Below are positions 19,346 through 31,015 of a stretch of DNA of 64,000 nt, one piece after another. This stretch comes from Sciurus carolinensis. Lineage: Eukaryota; Chordata; Mammalia; Rodentia; Sciuridae. The translations under genes and the position numbers were made by a program. Each line of letters begins with the position of its first letter. Position 1 is the first letter of the stretch. The notes under the pieces are model-generated. The model did not search any database. It saw only the letters and a list, made by a program, of their open reading frames with translations, and had not been told where the DNA came from. Where the stretch lies: the NCBI RefSeq assembly GCF_902686445.1, contig NC_062232.1, positions 15,111,105-15,175,104 on the forward strand, written 5' to 3'.

Positions 19346-20896
19346 ATGAAGAAGAATACAAATGGCCAATAAATACATGAAAAATGCTCAATACCATTAG
19401 CCATCAGGGAGATGAAAATCAAAACTCTAATGAGATATCATCTCACCACAGTTACAATGGCTATCATAAAAAAATAACAAATGTTGGCAAGGATGTGGAG
19501 AAAAAGGAGCTCTAATACACTGTTGGTGTAAATGTAAATTAGCACAGCCACTATGGAAAGCAGTAGGGAGTTCCTCAAAAAATTAGAAGTAAAGCTACCA
19601 TATGATCCAGCTATACCACTTCTGGGTATATATATCCAAAGGAAATGAAATCAGAATACAAAAGAGATACCTGCAAAGCTATGCTTATTTTGGCTGTATT
19701 CATAATAACTAAGATATGGAATCAGCTAGGTGCTCAGCAAAAATAAAAGGATAAATAAAATATGGTATTTTATGCACAATGGAGTGTATTCAGCAATAAA
19801 GAACAAAGTTCTGTCGTTTTTAGCAAAATGGGGGTGGGGAGACATCATGTTACATAAAATAAACTAGACAACAGAAAGACAAATATCACATGTTCTCTCT
19901 CATAGGTGGAAATGAAGAGAAAAAAGTCAACCTGAAAATAGAATAGTGATTACTAGGACCTGGGAAGGATGCTGGGTGTGGGGGAGGGGAGGAGACAAGA
20001 AGGGTAGATAGATATGATCAATGCATACTGTATGTATGTATGTAAATATCAGAGTGAATTCCATTAACCTGTATAATTAATGTGTTATAATAACAACTTA
20101 TTAAATTTTTAAAATGAAAAATGTGTGCATGCAAATGGGTATATATGTGTTCAAAACCCACAATGGTTAAGACCAAATTGTCAACTGATTATCACTGAGT
20201 AGTAGGAGTATAGGCAATTTTATCATTCTTCTTTATACATTCTCATACTTTCTAGGATTTTTCCCATGGCGCATGCATTACTTATTATGTAACCAGGAAA
20301 AGGGTCATTTCCAGTTTGCATAAATAAAGAAATGACATTTTTAAATGAGCATCTGAAAACCTAGAGACTAACTGCAGCAACAGCTGTCACCAAAGATTAC
20401 ACATGTAGCAATTAGCACAGCTAAGAAAAGAAAATACGTCAACTACCCTTATTATTTAACACTCTCTAAATTGTGGCTTAGCTATACATGCTCTAGAAAT
20501 ATACTGAAACCCTTACTGTGGAACTACAAATCTTGTTCTCTTTAGATTCTTGTTTTGTCCTAAGGTCTATAAGGCCACGACATCTTGGTGAGTACTACAT
20601 GTCCTCCAGTTGGCTTCTAAGCAGCATTAGAAACTCAGTTCAATTCCCTTCCTTGCCCATTAGGTGGGGCAAGAAAGCTGTAGAAGAGCCTCTGCCAGCC
20701 AAAACATGAACAGGAAGAGACCAAATTGCAGAAAAAGCAGTTGGGACTCAAAAGTCATTTCAATCCACTTGGATAGAATGTATGCTAAAAATTTTCCTAG
20801 GTGAATACTGGAAACCCAGAGAGTTTTTTTTTTTAAAGAGAATACTATGTTGAAAGTCTATAAAGAGTGTTTCAAAACCAGGATATTTTTTAAACT

Positions 20897-21113
20897 TTTT
20901 TTTTTTTTTTTTTTTTTTTTTGGTGGTAGGGAGGACTGAACCCAGGGCACTTAACCACTAAGCCACATCCCAGTCCTTTTTATTTTTTAGTTTGAGACAA
21001 TGTCTCCCTAAGTTGCTTAGGGCCTCACTAAATTGCCGAGACTGACTTTGAACTTGTAATCGCCTCAGTCTCCTAAATCACTGGGATTACAGGCAAGTGC
21101 CAGCACGCCCAAC
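20897..21113 (-). repeat. B1-ID composite SINE
   Basis: On the plus strand it begins with a 20+ T run, then the reversed ID tail (GAACCCAGGGCACTTAACC) and reversed B1 head (GCCTCAGTCTCCTAAATCAC). Confidence 0.85.
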
Positions 21114-21124
21114 TCTAACATTTT

Positions 21125-21570
21125 TAAAGTAAAATTTCTCTGGTTCAAATGCAAATTAAAAGTACACCAAGGTACCATTTTTCATGGATCAGATTGGCAA
21201 AAACTTGAAAGCTGGTCAACACTTTGCTACCAGACTGTGGGGAAACTGGCACTCTAATACACTGCTAGGGGAAATGCAAACTGCTACAGAATCTAAAGGA
21301 AAGGCCTGTAACTAACAATATCCCATATACACTTAGCCCAACAATCTCATTTCTTGGAATTTACTCTGAAGGTTAACTTCCAATAATATGAAAATACATA
21401 TGCACAAGGTTATCGATTACAGCATTATTTGTAATCACAAAATATCAGAAACTACTTACACTGCCAACTATAAGAGTATGGTTGAATAAGCTTTGGTACA
21501 GTTACATAGTGAAGTACTATGAATTTATAAAGAAGAATGAGGAAAATCTCACTAACTGATATGGAGCAGT
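21125..21570 (+). repeat. ancient L1 3' fragment
   Basis: Phrases such as CACTCTAATACACTGCTAGG and TTTGTAATCACAAAATATCAG match decayed L1M ORF2-end sequence order. Stops are frequent. Confidence 0.6.
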
Positions 21571-22059
21571 TTCCAGGATTTTTAAAGTGAAAATAGCAAA
21601 GTGCAAAGGAGGATATAGAAGATACTACCTTCTGGGTAAGGAAAAAAGGGAAATAAGGACATATACATGTATCATCTTATTTTTACCAGAAGAAACAGGA
21701 AGGAGAAACCAGAATGTGGTCACATATAAGGAGTTGGAGGGAAAAGCAGGAGTAATACTTCTGAGTATATCTCCTGGTTTGTGAAAGCATGTTAATATTC
21801 TACCTATTAAAAAATCAAAGCAAATCAACAAGGATGGGGGGAAGCTAAAAGAAATTGAAAAAAATCTTGATTATTTCAAATGAATAATATAACCAAATTA
21901 TGGGGGACTGGGGATGAGGGGTAGTAATGAACACAGCATCTATGTTTTTCTGTTATCTATATACCTTCTATTTTTAAAGGCATAGGGTTAGAGAATTGGT
22001 AAAAAAAAATCCTGAACTATTTTCAGTAGATTTGTTTCTTTTTTTTCAAATATTTTTTA

Positions 22060-22175
22060 GGTGTTTATAGAACTTTATTTTATTCATTTATTTATATGTG
22101 GTATTGAGAATTGAACCCAGTGCCTCACACATGCTAGGCAAGTGCTCTACCACTGAGCCACAACCCCAGTCCAAT
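22060..22175 (-). repeat. ID SINE
   Basis: The reversed ID body is clear (GAATTGAACCCAGTGCCTC; AAGTGCTCTACCACTGAGCC). Confidence 0.8.
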
Positions 22176-22235
22176 AGTAGGCTTGTTTTTTGTAATGGGA
22201 TCAGTGAAGCAACTCTGAAACTATTATAGATGCTT

Positions 22236-22617
22236 CTATAGTCTGTATCTTGAGTGTCTCCAAAGGCTCTTGTACTAGAGGCTTAATTGTCCAGGGAGGC
22301 ACTATTTAGAGGTGGTAGAACCTTTAAGAGGTGGGGCCTAGTAGGAAGTCTTCAGGTAATTGGGGGTGTGCTTTTGAAGGGGTTTGTGGACACCAATCCT
22401 TCCCTTCTTTCTTTGCTCCCTGGCCCATGATGTAAGCAGTTTTGCTTCATCATACACTCCTGCTATGATGTGCTGCCACATCACAGGCCCAAGGGTAATG
22501 GGACCAACTGATCACAAACTGGAAACTCCAAAACTTTGAACCAAAATAAACTTGTTTTCTTTATAAATTTATTGTCTCAGGTATTTTGTCATAGTGATGG
22601 AAAGTTGTCTAATACAG
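22236..22617 (+). repeat. MaLR-type LTR
   Basis: A GGTGGGGCCTAGTAGGAAG segment, a GCTCCCTGGCCCATGATG segment, a TGTGCTGCCACATCACAGGCC segment, CCAAAATAAAC and a final TAATACAG resemble a mammalian MaLR LTR reading in plus direction. AATAAA lies at the expected place. Confidence 0.6.
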
Positions 22618-23134
22618 ATGCATTAGGTGACTGACTAAACAATGAAATGATTTACTGTTGTTTGGAACCAGGATTCTCATTGTGTAATAAGAGGCATACA
22701 AATATAAAATAGGATTAGGTAAGGAAAAATCCTATGGGAGGAGACAAGAGGTGTTAGTGTAACCTCATAATTTCTCACATGAGAAATTATGTATATATGT
22801 GTATGTTTCCTAGATAGGGTTGCTGGAAACGTTTATATAGCAAAGACACTATAGTAGCAGTGGGCACTATGGTCTTGGTCTCTAATACCAAATACACATA
22901 CAGAAAAAATGATAAATAGAAAATATTAATAGTTGAATCTGGGTAAATGTTATATGGACATTCCTTTGCTAATCTTGCAACTTCTGTACATTTGAAATTA
23001 TTTCCAAATAAAAGGTTTTCAATGAATAGATTAAAATATATGATGATGTCATTTGATTCTAACTACAGTGGAGATGGAAAATAATTTAACTATACCACCA
23101 TACTGTGTCTTCTTGAAAACAATGAGGGACTATG

Positions 23135-23518
23135 TTATAGTTTAGGTATATGACATGTCCCCCAAAAGCTCATGTGTAAGACACTAAGAATTTTCAGAAG
23201 TGAAATGATTATATTATGAAGTGTAACCTAACACTGGTTTAATCCACTGATATGGATTAACTGGGTGGTAACTGTAAGCAGGTAGAGTATGGCTGGAGGA
23301 TATGGGTCATTGGGGTATGACTTCGGGGTTTATATTTTGTCCCTGGCGAATGGAACTCTCTTCACCATGATGTTCTGCCTTACCTCAGACTCAGAGCTAT
23401 GGAGTCAGCCTACCATGGACTGAACCTCTGAAACTGGGAGCCAAAATAAACCTTTCCTCCTTTAACCTGTTCTTGTCAGTTTTTTTGGCCATAGTGACAC
23501 AAAAGCTGACTAAAATAG
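23135..23518 (+). repeat. second MaLR-type LTR, diverged
   Basis: It shares the 3' pattern of the copy about 900 bp upstream (TGGACTGAACCTCTGAAACTG, then GAGCCAAAATAAACC and GACTAAAATAG) but is only partly alignable in the 5' part. Confidence 0.55.
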
Positions 23519-23607
23519 ACTGTTTTCCCACTCCTAATATTGATCTAAGGAAAAAAGTTAATTTCTCTAGATTCCATGGCTTTAAAATTTTTTTTGGCAT
23601 CTATGAC

Positions 23608-24141
23608 TATCGCGTTCCCTCTGCCCGCAGAGAGAGACACGACAAACGTCTGAAGCTTTGGAAGTTTATTGTGCACAGTCTTCCTTTCTTTCCCTCTTTT
23701 CTATCCCCTTCTCTCTTTTCTTTCTCTCGCTCTCTTTCCCTCTGCTTAACTCTCGCCTGCTCCGGTCGCTCCGCTTCTCCCGCTCGGCTCACGCCTGCTT
23801 CGGCCGCTCCGCTTCTCCCGCTCGGCTCTCGCCCTCGCTTGCACTCTTCTTCCTCGCTTCTACTCCTACTCTCAGCTTCTTCCTACTCTCAGCTTCTTAC
23901 TTACTCTCCCACCCACCAAGCTTATATACACTTCAACCAATCAGGGGAGAGCACACGAGGTAAACGCGCGGACAGCTGCAGGCATAGAATAGGTACACGA
24001 GGGGGGCATGCTCTAATCATTTCGTTAACTAGCCAATCATTGGAATTCGCTGGTTGTTTACTGTATAGCTGGCCGCTTTAGGCTCAGCACCAGGCGCCAT
24101 CTTGACCGTGCCCAAGGCTGGGGGTCCCGGAAACCCTGACA
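23608..24141 (-). mobile_element. solo LTR of a second betaretrovirus-like family
   Basis: A 534-bp GC-rich block is flanked by the 6-bp duplication TATGAC (23602-23607; 24142-24147). The minus strand starts TGTCAGGGTTTCC. It carries a GCCATCTTG-type YY1 motif, inverted CCAAT boxes, a TATATAAG box (23928-23921) and AATAAA (23670-23665). Between the TATA box and AATAAA, the R region is enlarged by repeats, including a 38-bp tandem unit. The distal end is TA instead of CA. No gag or pol sequence is attached, which fits a solo LTR left by recombination. The long R and the TATA/AATAAA layout recall IAP-like elements. Confidence 0.85.
23768..23828 (-). repeat. 38-bp tandem duplication inside the solo LTR
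   Basis: The string GCTCCGCTTCTCCCGCTCGG occurs at 23768 and again at 23806, with few differences in the connecting part. A second, shorter duplication (TACTCTCAGCTTCTT) lies at about 23870-23900. Confidence 0.85.
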
Positions 24142-24626
24142 TATGACATTTACGAAAGACTGCTCTGTGGCTAGTATCCTCCAAGCTTAATAGTGTAAAG
24201 GAATATTACAAGATGTCTGTTCTTGAGATGTTGAGAATTAGAAGTAGGAAATGGTAGATTAAAATATTGGTGGAAATACCCATCTGGGAAAATAGGTAGA
24301 ACTTGATCTGTCAGCAAGCAGGGAAGAGGCTGGGGAGGGAAATGAAAAAGGCAATGCTTGGGGTCTGGAGAAAGCCATCAGGGACATTCACCTAGCACCT
24401 TGCCCAGAGCAGATGCAGTCTGAGGCTTCCCTTTATACTTCAATCCCTATCTTCAAGAAACTGTGAAAGAGAGGTTTCCTGGGAGATCAGCTTGATTGAG
24501 TAGTTAACCTCAAGGGCAGCCCATCCTGCCTTTCTCTTCAATTGCTAGAATTTTGACTTTTTTCTCTATATAAGAAAGCCACTATCAGGTTTTGGCTAAT
24601 ATGGAGGTCTTTAGTTATTCAGCAAG

Positions 24627-24713
24627 TTTTTTTTTTTCCAGTGCTGGGGATTGAACCCAGGGCCTTGAGCTTGAAAGGCAAGCACTCTATGAACTGAGCT
24701 ATATCCCTAGACC
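24627..24713 (-). repeat. ID SINE with target duplication
   Basis: The reversed ID body (GGGGATTGAACCCAGGGCC) is flanked by TCAGCAAGT on both sides. Confidence 0.85.
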
Positions 24714-25059
24714 TCAGCAAGTATTTTTTGAGCTACTCCAATAAGTCAGTTTTAAGATAGGTGGAGGGGAGAGAGAAATAGACTGTGGCTCCTCTTTGTT
24801 GAGCTTGGTCTTAAGGAGGAGTGTACTCAAGTACTCTGGGGCAGCTAACCCAATGAGGCCAAGTTGGGAAAGCTATCAACCTGTGTCTTAAGGGTCAGGA
24901 ATAAGGCAATTGAACAGGGAAAGGGCATTTGGGGTAATGGAAGCTGGAAATAGCATGCACAAAAGTATAAAGGCAGAAGAGTGAGGAACACTTCAGGGGA
25001 TTTCAAATGGCTTAATCCATTCTACTGGAAGGGAGGCTAGCTGAGTAAGAGTGCAGGAA

Positions 25060-26045
25060 AATAAGCACAAGAAAAGATACTCAACATCATTACTTGTTAG
25101 AGAAATGCATATAAAAACCACAAGAAGATGCCATTTCATATCTATTAGAACAGTATGCTGGCTTTTCATCTCTCTGATGAAACATCTGAGAAAGTCAACT
25201 TAAAGGAGAAAGATTTCATTTGGCTAAAGGTTTCAATTGATGGTTGTCCCAGTCATTTTTGGGCCTATGATGAGACAGAACATCATGGTGGCAGGAGCAC
25301 ATGGTGGAGGAGGCTGCTCATTTCATGGCATCCAGGAAGCAAAGAGAAAAAGGGAGAGGGAGGAAGGGGCTAGGAACAAAATATGCTCCTCAAGGGTATG
25401 TCCCCAATGAACCACTTCCTCCAACTAGGCCCTACTTCCTACAATTTCCATCACCTCCCAATAGCCTATTAAGACATGAGTTCATCCATTGATGAGGTTA
25501 GAGCCCTTGTGATCCAATCACCTTCCAAAGGCCCCACCTCTGAACACTACTGCACTGAAGACCAAGTCTTCAACACTTGAGATCTAGGAGTATATTTAAT
25601 AGCCAAATTATAACAAATGGCTAACAACAAACAAAATGACTGAAGCCAGTAAGGATATAGAGCAAATAGAATTCTCATACATTGCTGATGAGAATATAAA
25701 ATGATAAAGCTATTCAGGAAAAGAATTTGGTCATTTCTTACAAAGTTAGACACTTATTCACCATATGATCTGGCATTCTCACCTCTGGATATTTACTCAA
25801 GTAAAATAAAAAATTATGTCTAAATAAAGACCAGCAGTTTATTCATAACTGTAAAACATGGAAGCAATAAATTTTGATCAAGTGGCAAATGGATAAATAA
25901 ATTATGGTACATCCAGATAATGGAGTACTACTTAGCAAGTATTAAGTGACAGAAGTCAGATACACAGCCTACATACTGGATGATTCCTTTTATATGGAAT
26001 ACTGAAAAAGGCCAAGTTATAGGTATAGAAAACACATTGTTAAGT
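25060..26045 (+). repeat. ancient L1 fragments split by another repeat
   Basis: L1 ORF2-end phrases are found at 25070-25145 (ATACTCAACATCATTACTTG) and continue at 25616-26045 (TTCTCATACATTGCTGATG; GGAGTACTACTTAGCAAG). The middle is occupied by a different, unassigned old repeat at 25150-25615. Confidence 0.6.
25150..25615. repeat. unassigned old repeat within L1
   Basis: A block with phrases such as GAACATCATGGTGGCAGGAG and CCAATCACCTTCCAAAGGCC resembles a common mammalian interspersed repeat. I cannot name its family. The open frames inside are chance. Confidence 0.45.
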
Positions 26046-26958
26046 AACCCAATTAAAAAACTGGCAAATGATACTACCAAAAGCCATATACAGTTTTAAT
26101 GAATCCCCATCAAAATACCAATGACATTCTTCACAGAACTAAAAAAGAATCCTAAAATTCTTTTGGAAGAATAAGAGACCCAGAATAGCCAAAGTAATCC
26201 TGGGCAAGAAGGGTAATGCTAGAGGCATCACAAAACCTGATCTCAAATTATACTACAGAGCTATAGTAACAAAACCAGCACGGTATTGACATCAAAACCA
26301 TGATGGAACGTGAATGAAATAGAACAGAAGACACAGACAATCTGCATACTTAGTCATACATTTGACAAAGATGCCAAAAACATGTTAAAGAAAAGATAGC
26401 CTTTTTAACAAATGGTCCTGGGAAAACTAGATCCCTACCTCTCACCCTGCACAAAAGTCCACCTGAAGTGGATCAAAGACTTAGGAATTGGATCAGAAAC
26501 TTTGCAACTGATAGAAGAAAACATAGGGGTCAAGACTCCATTATATTACAGGCACTGACTTCCTTGATAAGACCCCTAAAGTCCAAGAAATAAAACCAAG
26601 AATCAGTAAGTGGGATGCCATCAAATTTAAAAACTTCAGAACAGCAAAGGAAATTATTAGGAGCATGAAGAGAGAGCCTATAGAATGGAAAAAAATCATT
26701 GTCAGCTACTCTTCTGATAGGGGATAAATATCCAAAGCATATAAGAACTCAAAAACTTAACACTGAAAAAATGAATAACCCAATCAATAAATGGACAAAA
26801 GAATTAAACAGACATTTCTTAAAAGAAGAAACACAAATGGCCAATAAATATATGCAAAAATATTCAACATCATTAAGAATTAGAGAAATACAAATCAAAA
26901 TTACACTAAGATTTCATATTATTCCAGTCAGAATGGCAAGAATCAAAAATACAAATAA

Positions 26959-27180
26959 TAGCCAGGTGTGGTGGTGAATGCATGTAATCCCAGCGGCTTG
27001 GGAGACTAAGGCAGAATGACAAGTTCAAAGCTAGCCTCAGCAATTTAGTGAGGCCCTAAGCAGCTCAGCAAGACCCTGTCTCTAAATCAAATGTATTTTT
27101 AAAACTATATTTTTAAAAAGGCTGGGGATGTGGCTCAGTGGTTAAGTATCTCTGGGATCAATCCTGGTACAAAAAAAAAA
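26959..27180 (+). repeat. B1-ID composite SINE
   Basis: It has a full head and tail, with an insertion of A/T-rich sequence in the linker. The L1 sequence ATACAAATAATA occurs on both sides of the SINE pair as the target duplication. Confidence 0.85.
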
Positions 27181-27183
27181 TAC

Positions 27184-27274
27184 AGGGCTGGGGATGTAGC
27201 TCAGTTGGTAGAATGCTTACCTTGCATGCACAAGGCCCTGGGTTCAATCCCCAGCACCAAAAAAAAAAAAAAAA
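27184..27274 (+). repeat. ID SINE nested in the tail of the preceding SINE
   Basis: The ID monomer is close to a consensus (GTAGCTCAGTTGGTAGAATG; GGGTTCAATCCCCAGCACC) with a pure A tail. It keeps tRNA-like A and B boxes but has a SINE tail, so it is not a functional tRNA gene. Confidence 0.85.
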
Positions 27275-28009
27275 TACAAATAATAATAAATGCTGGCAAG
27301 GATGTGGGGAAAATAACACACTCACACATTGGTGATGGGACTGCAAATTAGTACAACTACTCTGGAAAGCAGTGTGGGAATTCCTCAAAAACTAGGAATG
27401 AACCATGTGACCCTGCTATCCCATTCCTTGTAGTTATCCAAAAGAACTAAAATCAGCATACTCTAGTGATATAGCCACATTGATGTTTATAGCAGCACAA
27501 TTTATGGTAGCCAAACTATGGAACCAACCCCGATATCTGTCAACATAAGAATGGATAAAGGAAATGTGGTATATGTACACAATGGAGTTTTTACTCAATC
27601 AGAAAGAATGAAATTATATCATTTGCCAGTAGATGGATGGGACTGGAGAACATTATGCTAAGTGAAATAAGCAAGACTCAGAAAGTCAAGGGTGAATGTT
27701 TTCTCTCATATACAGAAACTATGGCAAAATAAGGGGGAAAAAAGGAGGGGATAGGATATCGTAAAGACATAGGGAAGCTCAGTGGATTAGAAGGAGATAG
27801 GGAGGGTGGAGGGACCAGAAAGGGGAAGAATGAATTTAACAAAGTCACACTATGTGCATGTATAAATATATCACAGTGAATTTCACTTTTATGTATATGT
27901 AGAAAGTACCAATCAAAATTAAACAAATGAGTGAAAGGAAGATAAACAGAGTTGAGGAATAAGAATGGGTACTGGGTATTGAAATAGAGTAAATCAAATC
28001 CCATATGCT

Positions 28010-29010
28010 CTAATAAAAAAATTAAAAAGGCAAATGGACTGAAAAGACACTTTTCAAAAGAAGAAATGCAAATGGACAACAAATGTATGGAAAAAATGCT
28101 CAATACCATGTCATCAGGGAAATGCAAATCAAAACTACAATGAGATATCATCTCCCTCCAGTTAGAATAGTAATTATTAAAAAATGAAAAAATAATAAAT
28201 ACTAGAGAGAATGTAGAGATAAAGGAACTTCTATACACAGTTGACAGGAATGTAAATTAGTATAACCATTATGGAAAACAGTATGAACATTCCTCAAAAA
28301 ACTAAAAATATATCTACTGTATGATTTAGATATCCCAAAGGATATAAAATAAAAAAAAAACAAAAGATACCTGCATAATCATATTTATTGCAGCACTACT
28401 GGCTGCAATATGGAACCAGTCCAGGTACACATCAACAGATGAATAAAGAAAATTTGGCATATACATACCCAATGGAGTAATATTCAGCCATAATGAAAAA
28501 TGAAATCCTTTCATATGCAGCAAAATGGATGGAACTAAAGATGATTTTTATGTTAAGTGAAATCAGACTGACACACACAAAAAAAACAAGTATTGCATGT
28601 TCTCCCTCAAATGCAGAAGCTAAAAAAAAAAGAGTCGAGAATATAGAATAGTGATTAATAGAGGTTGGGAAGGGTTTGTGTGTGGGGTGGATAAAAGAAG
28701 ATTGGATTTGATCAATGCACATTGTATGCATGTGTGGAAATACTACACTGAATCCCTTTAATATGTAATGTTTACAAAAATGAAAATATAAAAGAGAAAA
28801 CATTATTTGTTAGGGGATGGAGGTTGGGAGAGGGGATTGTTCAGAAAGAAACACAAAGGAAATTTTGGGGGTGATAAAGATATTCTAGATTTTGACTGTG
28901 GTATTGGATTCTTGAGGCTCTATCTTGGTCAGAACTCATTCTATCATATTCCTCAAAAATGGGTGAATGTTACTGTATATAAATTATACAACAGTAAGAC
29001 TGATTTAAAA
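28010..29010 (+). repeat. older L1 fragments
   Basis: One L1 ORF2-end copy spans about 28010-28790 (AAATGGACTGAAAAGACAC; GAATAAAGAAAATTTGGC). A second L1M-like 3' piece follows from 28800 (GGTGATAAAGATATTCTAG). Both are non-coding. Confidence 0.7.
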
Positions 29011-29018
29011 AATTAACT

Positions 29019-29104
29019 CTGGTGCTAGAGTGTGGCTAAGTGGTAGAGCTCTTGCCTCACATGATGAAGCCCTGGGTTTGATCCTCAGCACCGCACACAA
29101 AAGA
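29019..29104 (+). repeat. ID SINE
   Basis: The body (GTGTGGCTAAGTGGTAGAGC; GGGTTTGATCCTCAGCACC) is clear. Confidence 0.8.
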
Positions 29105-29109
29105 AATGA

Positions 29110-29308
29110 ACTCTGAAATCCACCTTTGGCATTTATTAGCTGGTGACCTTGGACAAGTTACTTACCTCATCTGTGCCTTAGTTTCCTCATCTGTTAAACA
29201 GAGACAATAATACTAACTACCTTGTAGGAGTTATTGTGAAGATAAAATGAGTTAATACATGGCAAGTGCTTAGACACTCCCTGGCAGAGTAGGTGCTTAA
29301 TACACGTG
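29110..29308 (+). repeat. MIR SINE
   Basis: The core phrases are in order: GCTGGTGACCTTGGACAAG, CTCATCTGTGCCTTAG, GGAGTTATTGTGAAGA, CCTGGCAGAGTAGGTGC. Confidence 0.85.
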
Positions 29309-29708
29309 ATGTTATTCTTGTGGTCAGAACAAGACCAGTCTCAGTATGGAGACTTTGCTTCCAGTTCCAACACAATTGATTATGTAACTGTGGGAGTCTA
29401 TCTTCTGGGAGCCTCTTGTAATGTCAAAGTTGGGTTAATGTTGTCTGTCACCTGCTCTGCCCACTACACAGGGTACTTAGAAAGATTAGATGGGATAAAT
29501 GTGAAATCAGGCAATAGCTAGTCATTCAAGCCTGGATTTCTTTAAAAACTGGGGAAAAAAAAAACAAACCTGAGAGGACTGTCTGGATTCTGAGTCTCTG
29601 GGTGAACTAGGCAACAATTAATTGAGATGTTGAATACAGGAAGAACACTTTTGGGATTGTCAGGTCCAGAAGGATAAGTTTGAGATGGTTGTAGGACATT
29701 TAGATGGA

Positions 29709-29906
29709 CTTTTTTTTTTTTTTTTTTGTACCAGGGATTGAACTCGGGGGCACTTAATCACTGAGCCACATCTCCAGCCCTTTTTATTTTTTATTTTGAG
29801 ACAGGGTCTCACTAAGTTGCTTAGGGACTTGCTAAATTGCTGAGGCTGGCCTTGAACTTGTGATCCTCCTGCCTCAGCCTTGCTGAGATTACAGGTGTGT
29901 GCCACC
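29709..29906 (-). repeat. B1-ID composite SINE
   Basis: The reversed tail (GGGATTGAACTCGGGGGC) and head (CCTCCTGCCTCAGCC) follow a T run. Confidence 0.85.
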
Positions 29907-29909
29907 ATC

Positions 29910-30530
29910 ATTTCTATTTGACAGATGGAAATAAATGCATAGAGATCACAGAGAGAGGTCAGAGCCAGAGAGAACTTTTAAAAACATTAATGAAAATGTG
30001 GTATCTAAGGGCAAATATAAATGAAATCATCCAGGGAAAGTATGGAAAGAGAGAAGAGAGCCAAGGACTGGGCTCCCTGTAACACCAGCAGAAAAAGGCA
30101 ATAAGCCCTCAGAGGAGATGGAGAAGGTGAGACAGGTCCAGAGGAGAAGTTAAAGTAGAAGCCAAGGGAAGAAAGAATGAAATAACAGAGTTCAACAAAC
30201 ACCAAAACAGGTTAGGGCTGTGGGAGATACAAAACATGAACATAAAATAGTAAAGGGGATGAGAAGAGTAAATAAGTGAAAAAGAGCCAAGGTAGTCAAG
30301 TGCTGCCCTGGGGCTGGACAGGTATAGGCAGTCCGTCAGAAGAGAGATTTAGTGGAAGAGAGAATGGAGAGACAGAAGTCTCCAAATACAAGAGGATCAT
30401 CAAGAGCTCAGCAAAATACATAAAAGACTTGTATCAAAGAGATAGTCACTTATCAATTTCAGAATGATCAAAGGGAAAGTCTTAAATCATTCATACATTA
30501 AAAAATAAATATTTTTAAATAGAAAAATAA
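29910..30530. other. intergenic, no feature recognised
   Basis: The sequence is purine-rich with short open frames in both directions. I see no domain, splice structure or repeat I can name. Confidence 0.35.
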
Positions 30531-30534
30531 TTAC

Positions 30535-31015
30535 CAAACTATTCTAGGTATTTCATACAACAGTAGAATCATACATTTCTCCATCTGTGTTTGATTTTTT
30601 CACTTTGCATAATGTTTAAGGTTCATCTTTTGTCATAGCGTTATCAGAACCCCATTCTTTTTTATGGCTGAATAAAATTCCGTTTTCTAGTTATACTACA
30701 TTTGGCTTATCCACTCATCTGTTGATGGACACTTGGGTTGTCTACACCTTTTGGCTATTACAATATGATGCTGCAGCTAACATTGCTGCATAAGGATTTG
30801 AGTACCCAGGAGAGATGCTTGGTCATATGGTAATTCTACATTTACTATTTTATTTTTTAATTTTTAATTTTAATATTTTTTTTTGCAGTGCAGGGGATTG
30901 AATCCAGGACCTTGTGCTTGCAAGGCAAGCACTCTACCAACTGAGCAATATCCCTAGCCCGGCTACATTTGCTTTTTGAGGAACATCTGGGCAACTCTTT
31001 TCACCACAGTTGTTT
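30535..31015 (-). repeat. ancient L1 3' fragment with nested ID SINE
   Basis: The reversed L1M phrases (TTTTTTATGGCTGAATAAAATTCC; ATCTGTTGATGGACACTTGG) are split by an ID element at 30875-30960 and resume after it (TTTGAGGAACATCTGG). Confidence 0.7.
30875..30960 (-). repeat. ID SINE
   Basis: The reversed body is GGGGATTGAATCCAGGACC, then AAGCACTCTACCAACTGAGC. Confidence 0.85.

Larger units (their letters stand above)
17170..20110 (+). mobile_element. L1 ORF2-3' UTR fragment with nested SINEs
   Basis: The region follows L1 ORF2 order from the reverse transcriptase part (CATCTCAATAGATGCAGAAAAAG) to the C-terminus and a decayed 3' UTR. Multiple stops and indels make it non-coding. At least four SINEs are inserted (17311-17440, 17524-17612, 18764-18935, 19217-19345), and there is a 73-bp-period tandem duplication at 18918-19055. 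It may be a composite of two L1 copies of different age. Confidence 0.8.
26046..27905 (+). mobile_element. L1 ORF2-3' UTR fragment, non-coding
   Basis: It runs from the ORF2 middle (CTAAAAAAGAATCCTAAAATTC) through the C-terminal region and a 3' UTR ending near 27905. It is interrupted by two SINEs at 26959-27274. Stops and frameshifts occur throughout. Confidence 0.8.

Noticed and set aside
9843..20110. A single L1 with 5' inversion (twin priming) around the provirus
   Set aside because: The minus-strand and plus-strand L1 segments both contain the ORF2 end and 3' UTR, so they overlap in element coordinates and must be separate insertions.
23473..24081. 202-codon open frame on the plus strand, serine/leucine-rich
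   Set aside because: It lies across a GC-rich solo LTR with tandem repeats and starts in a MaLR fossil. It is low-complexity and antisense to the LTR, so not a gene.
27187..27260. tRNA-Ala-like sequence with A and B boxes
   Set aside because: It is an ID SINE body with an A-rich tail, flanked by SINE and L1 sequence and lacking a full acceptor-stem ending, not a tRNA gene.
27678..28238. 186-codon open frame on the minus strand, rich in F, S and L
   Set aside because: It spans the junction of two plus-strand L1 fragments and is the antisense of their A-rich 3' parts; the composition is explained by that.
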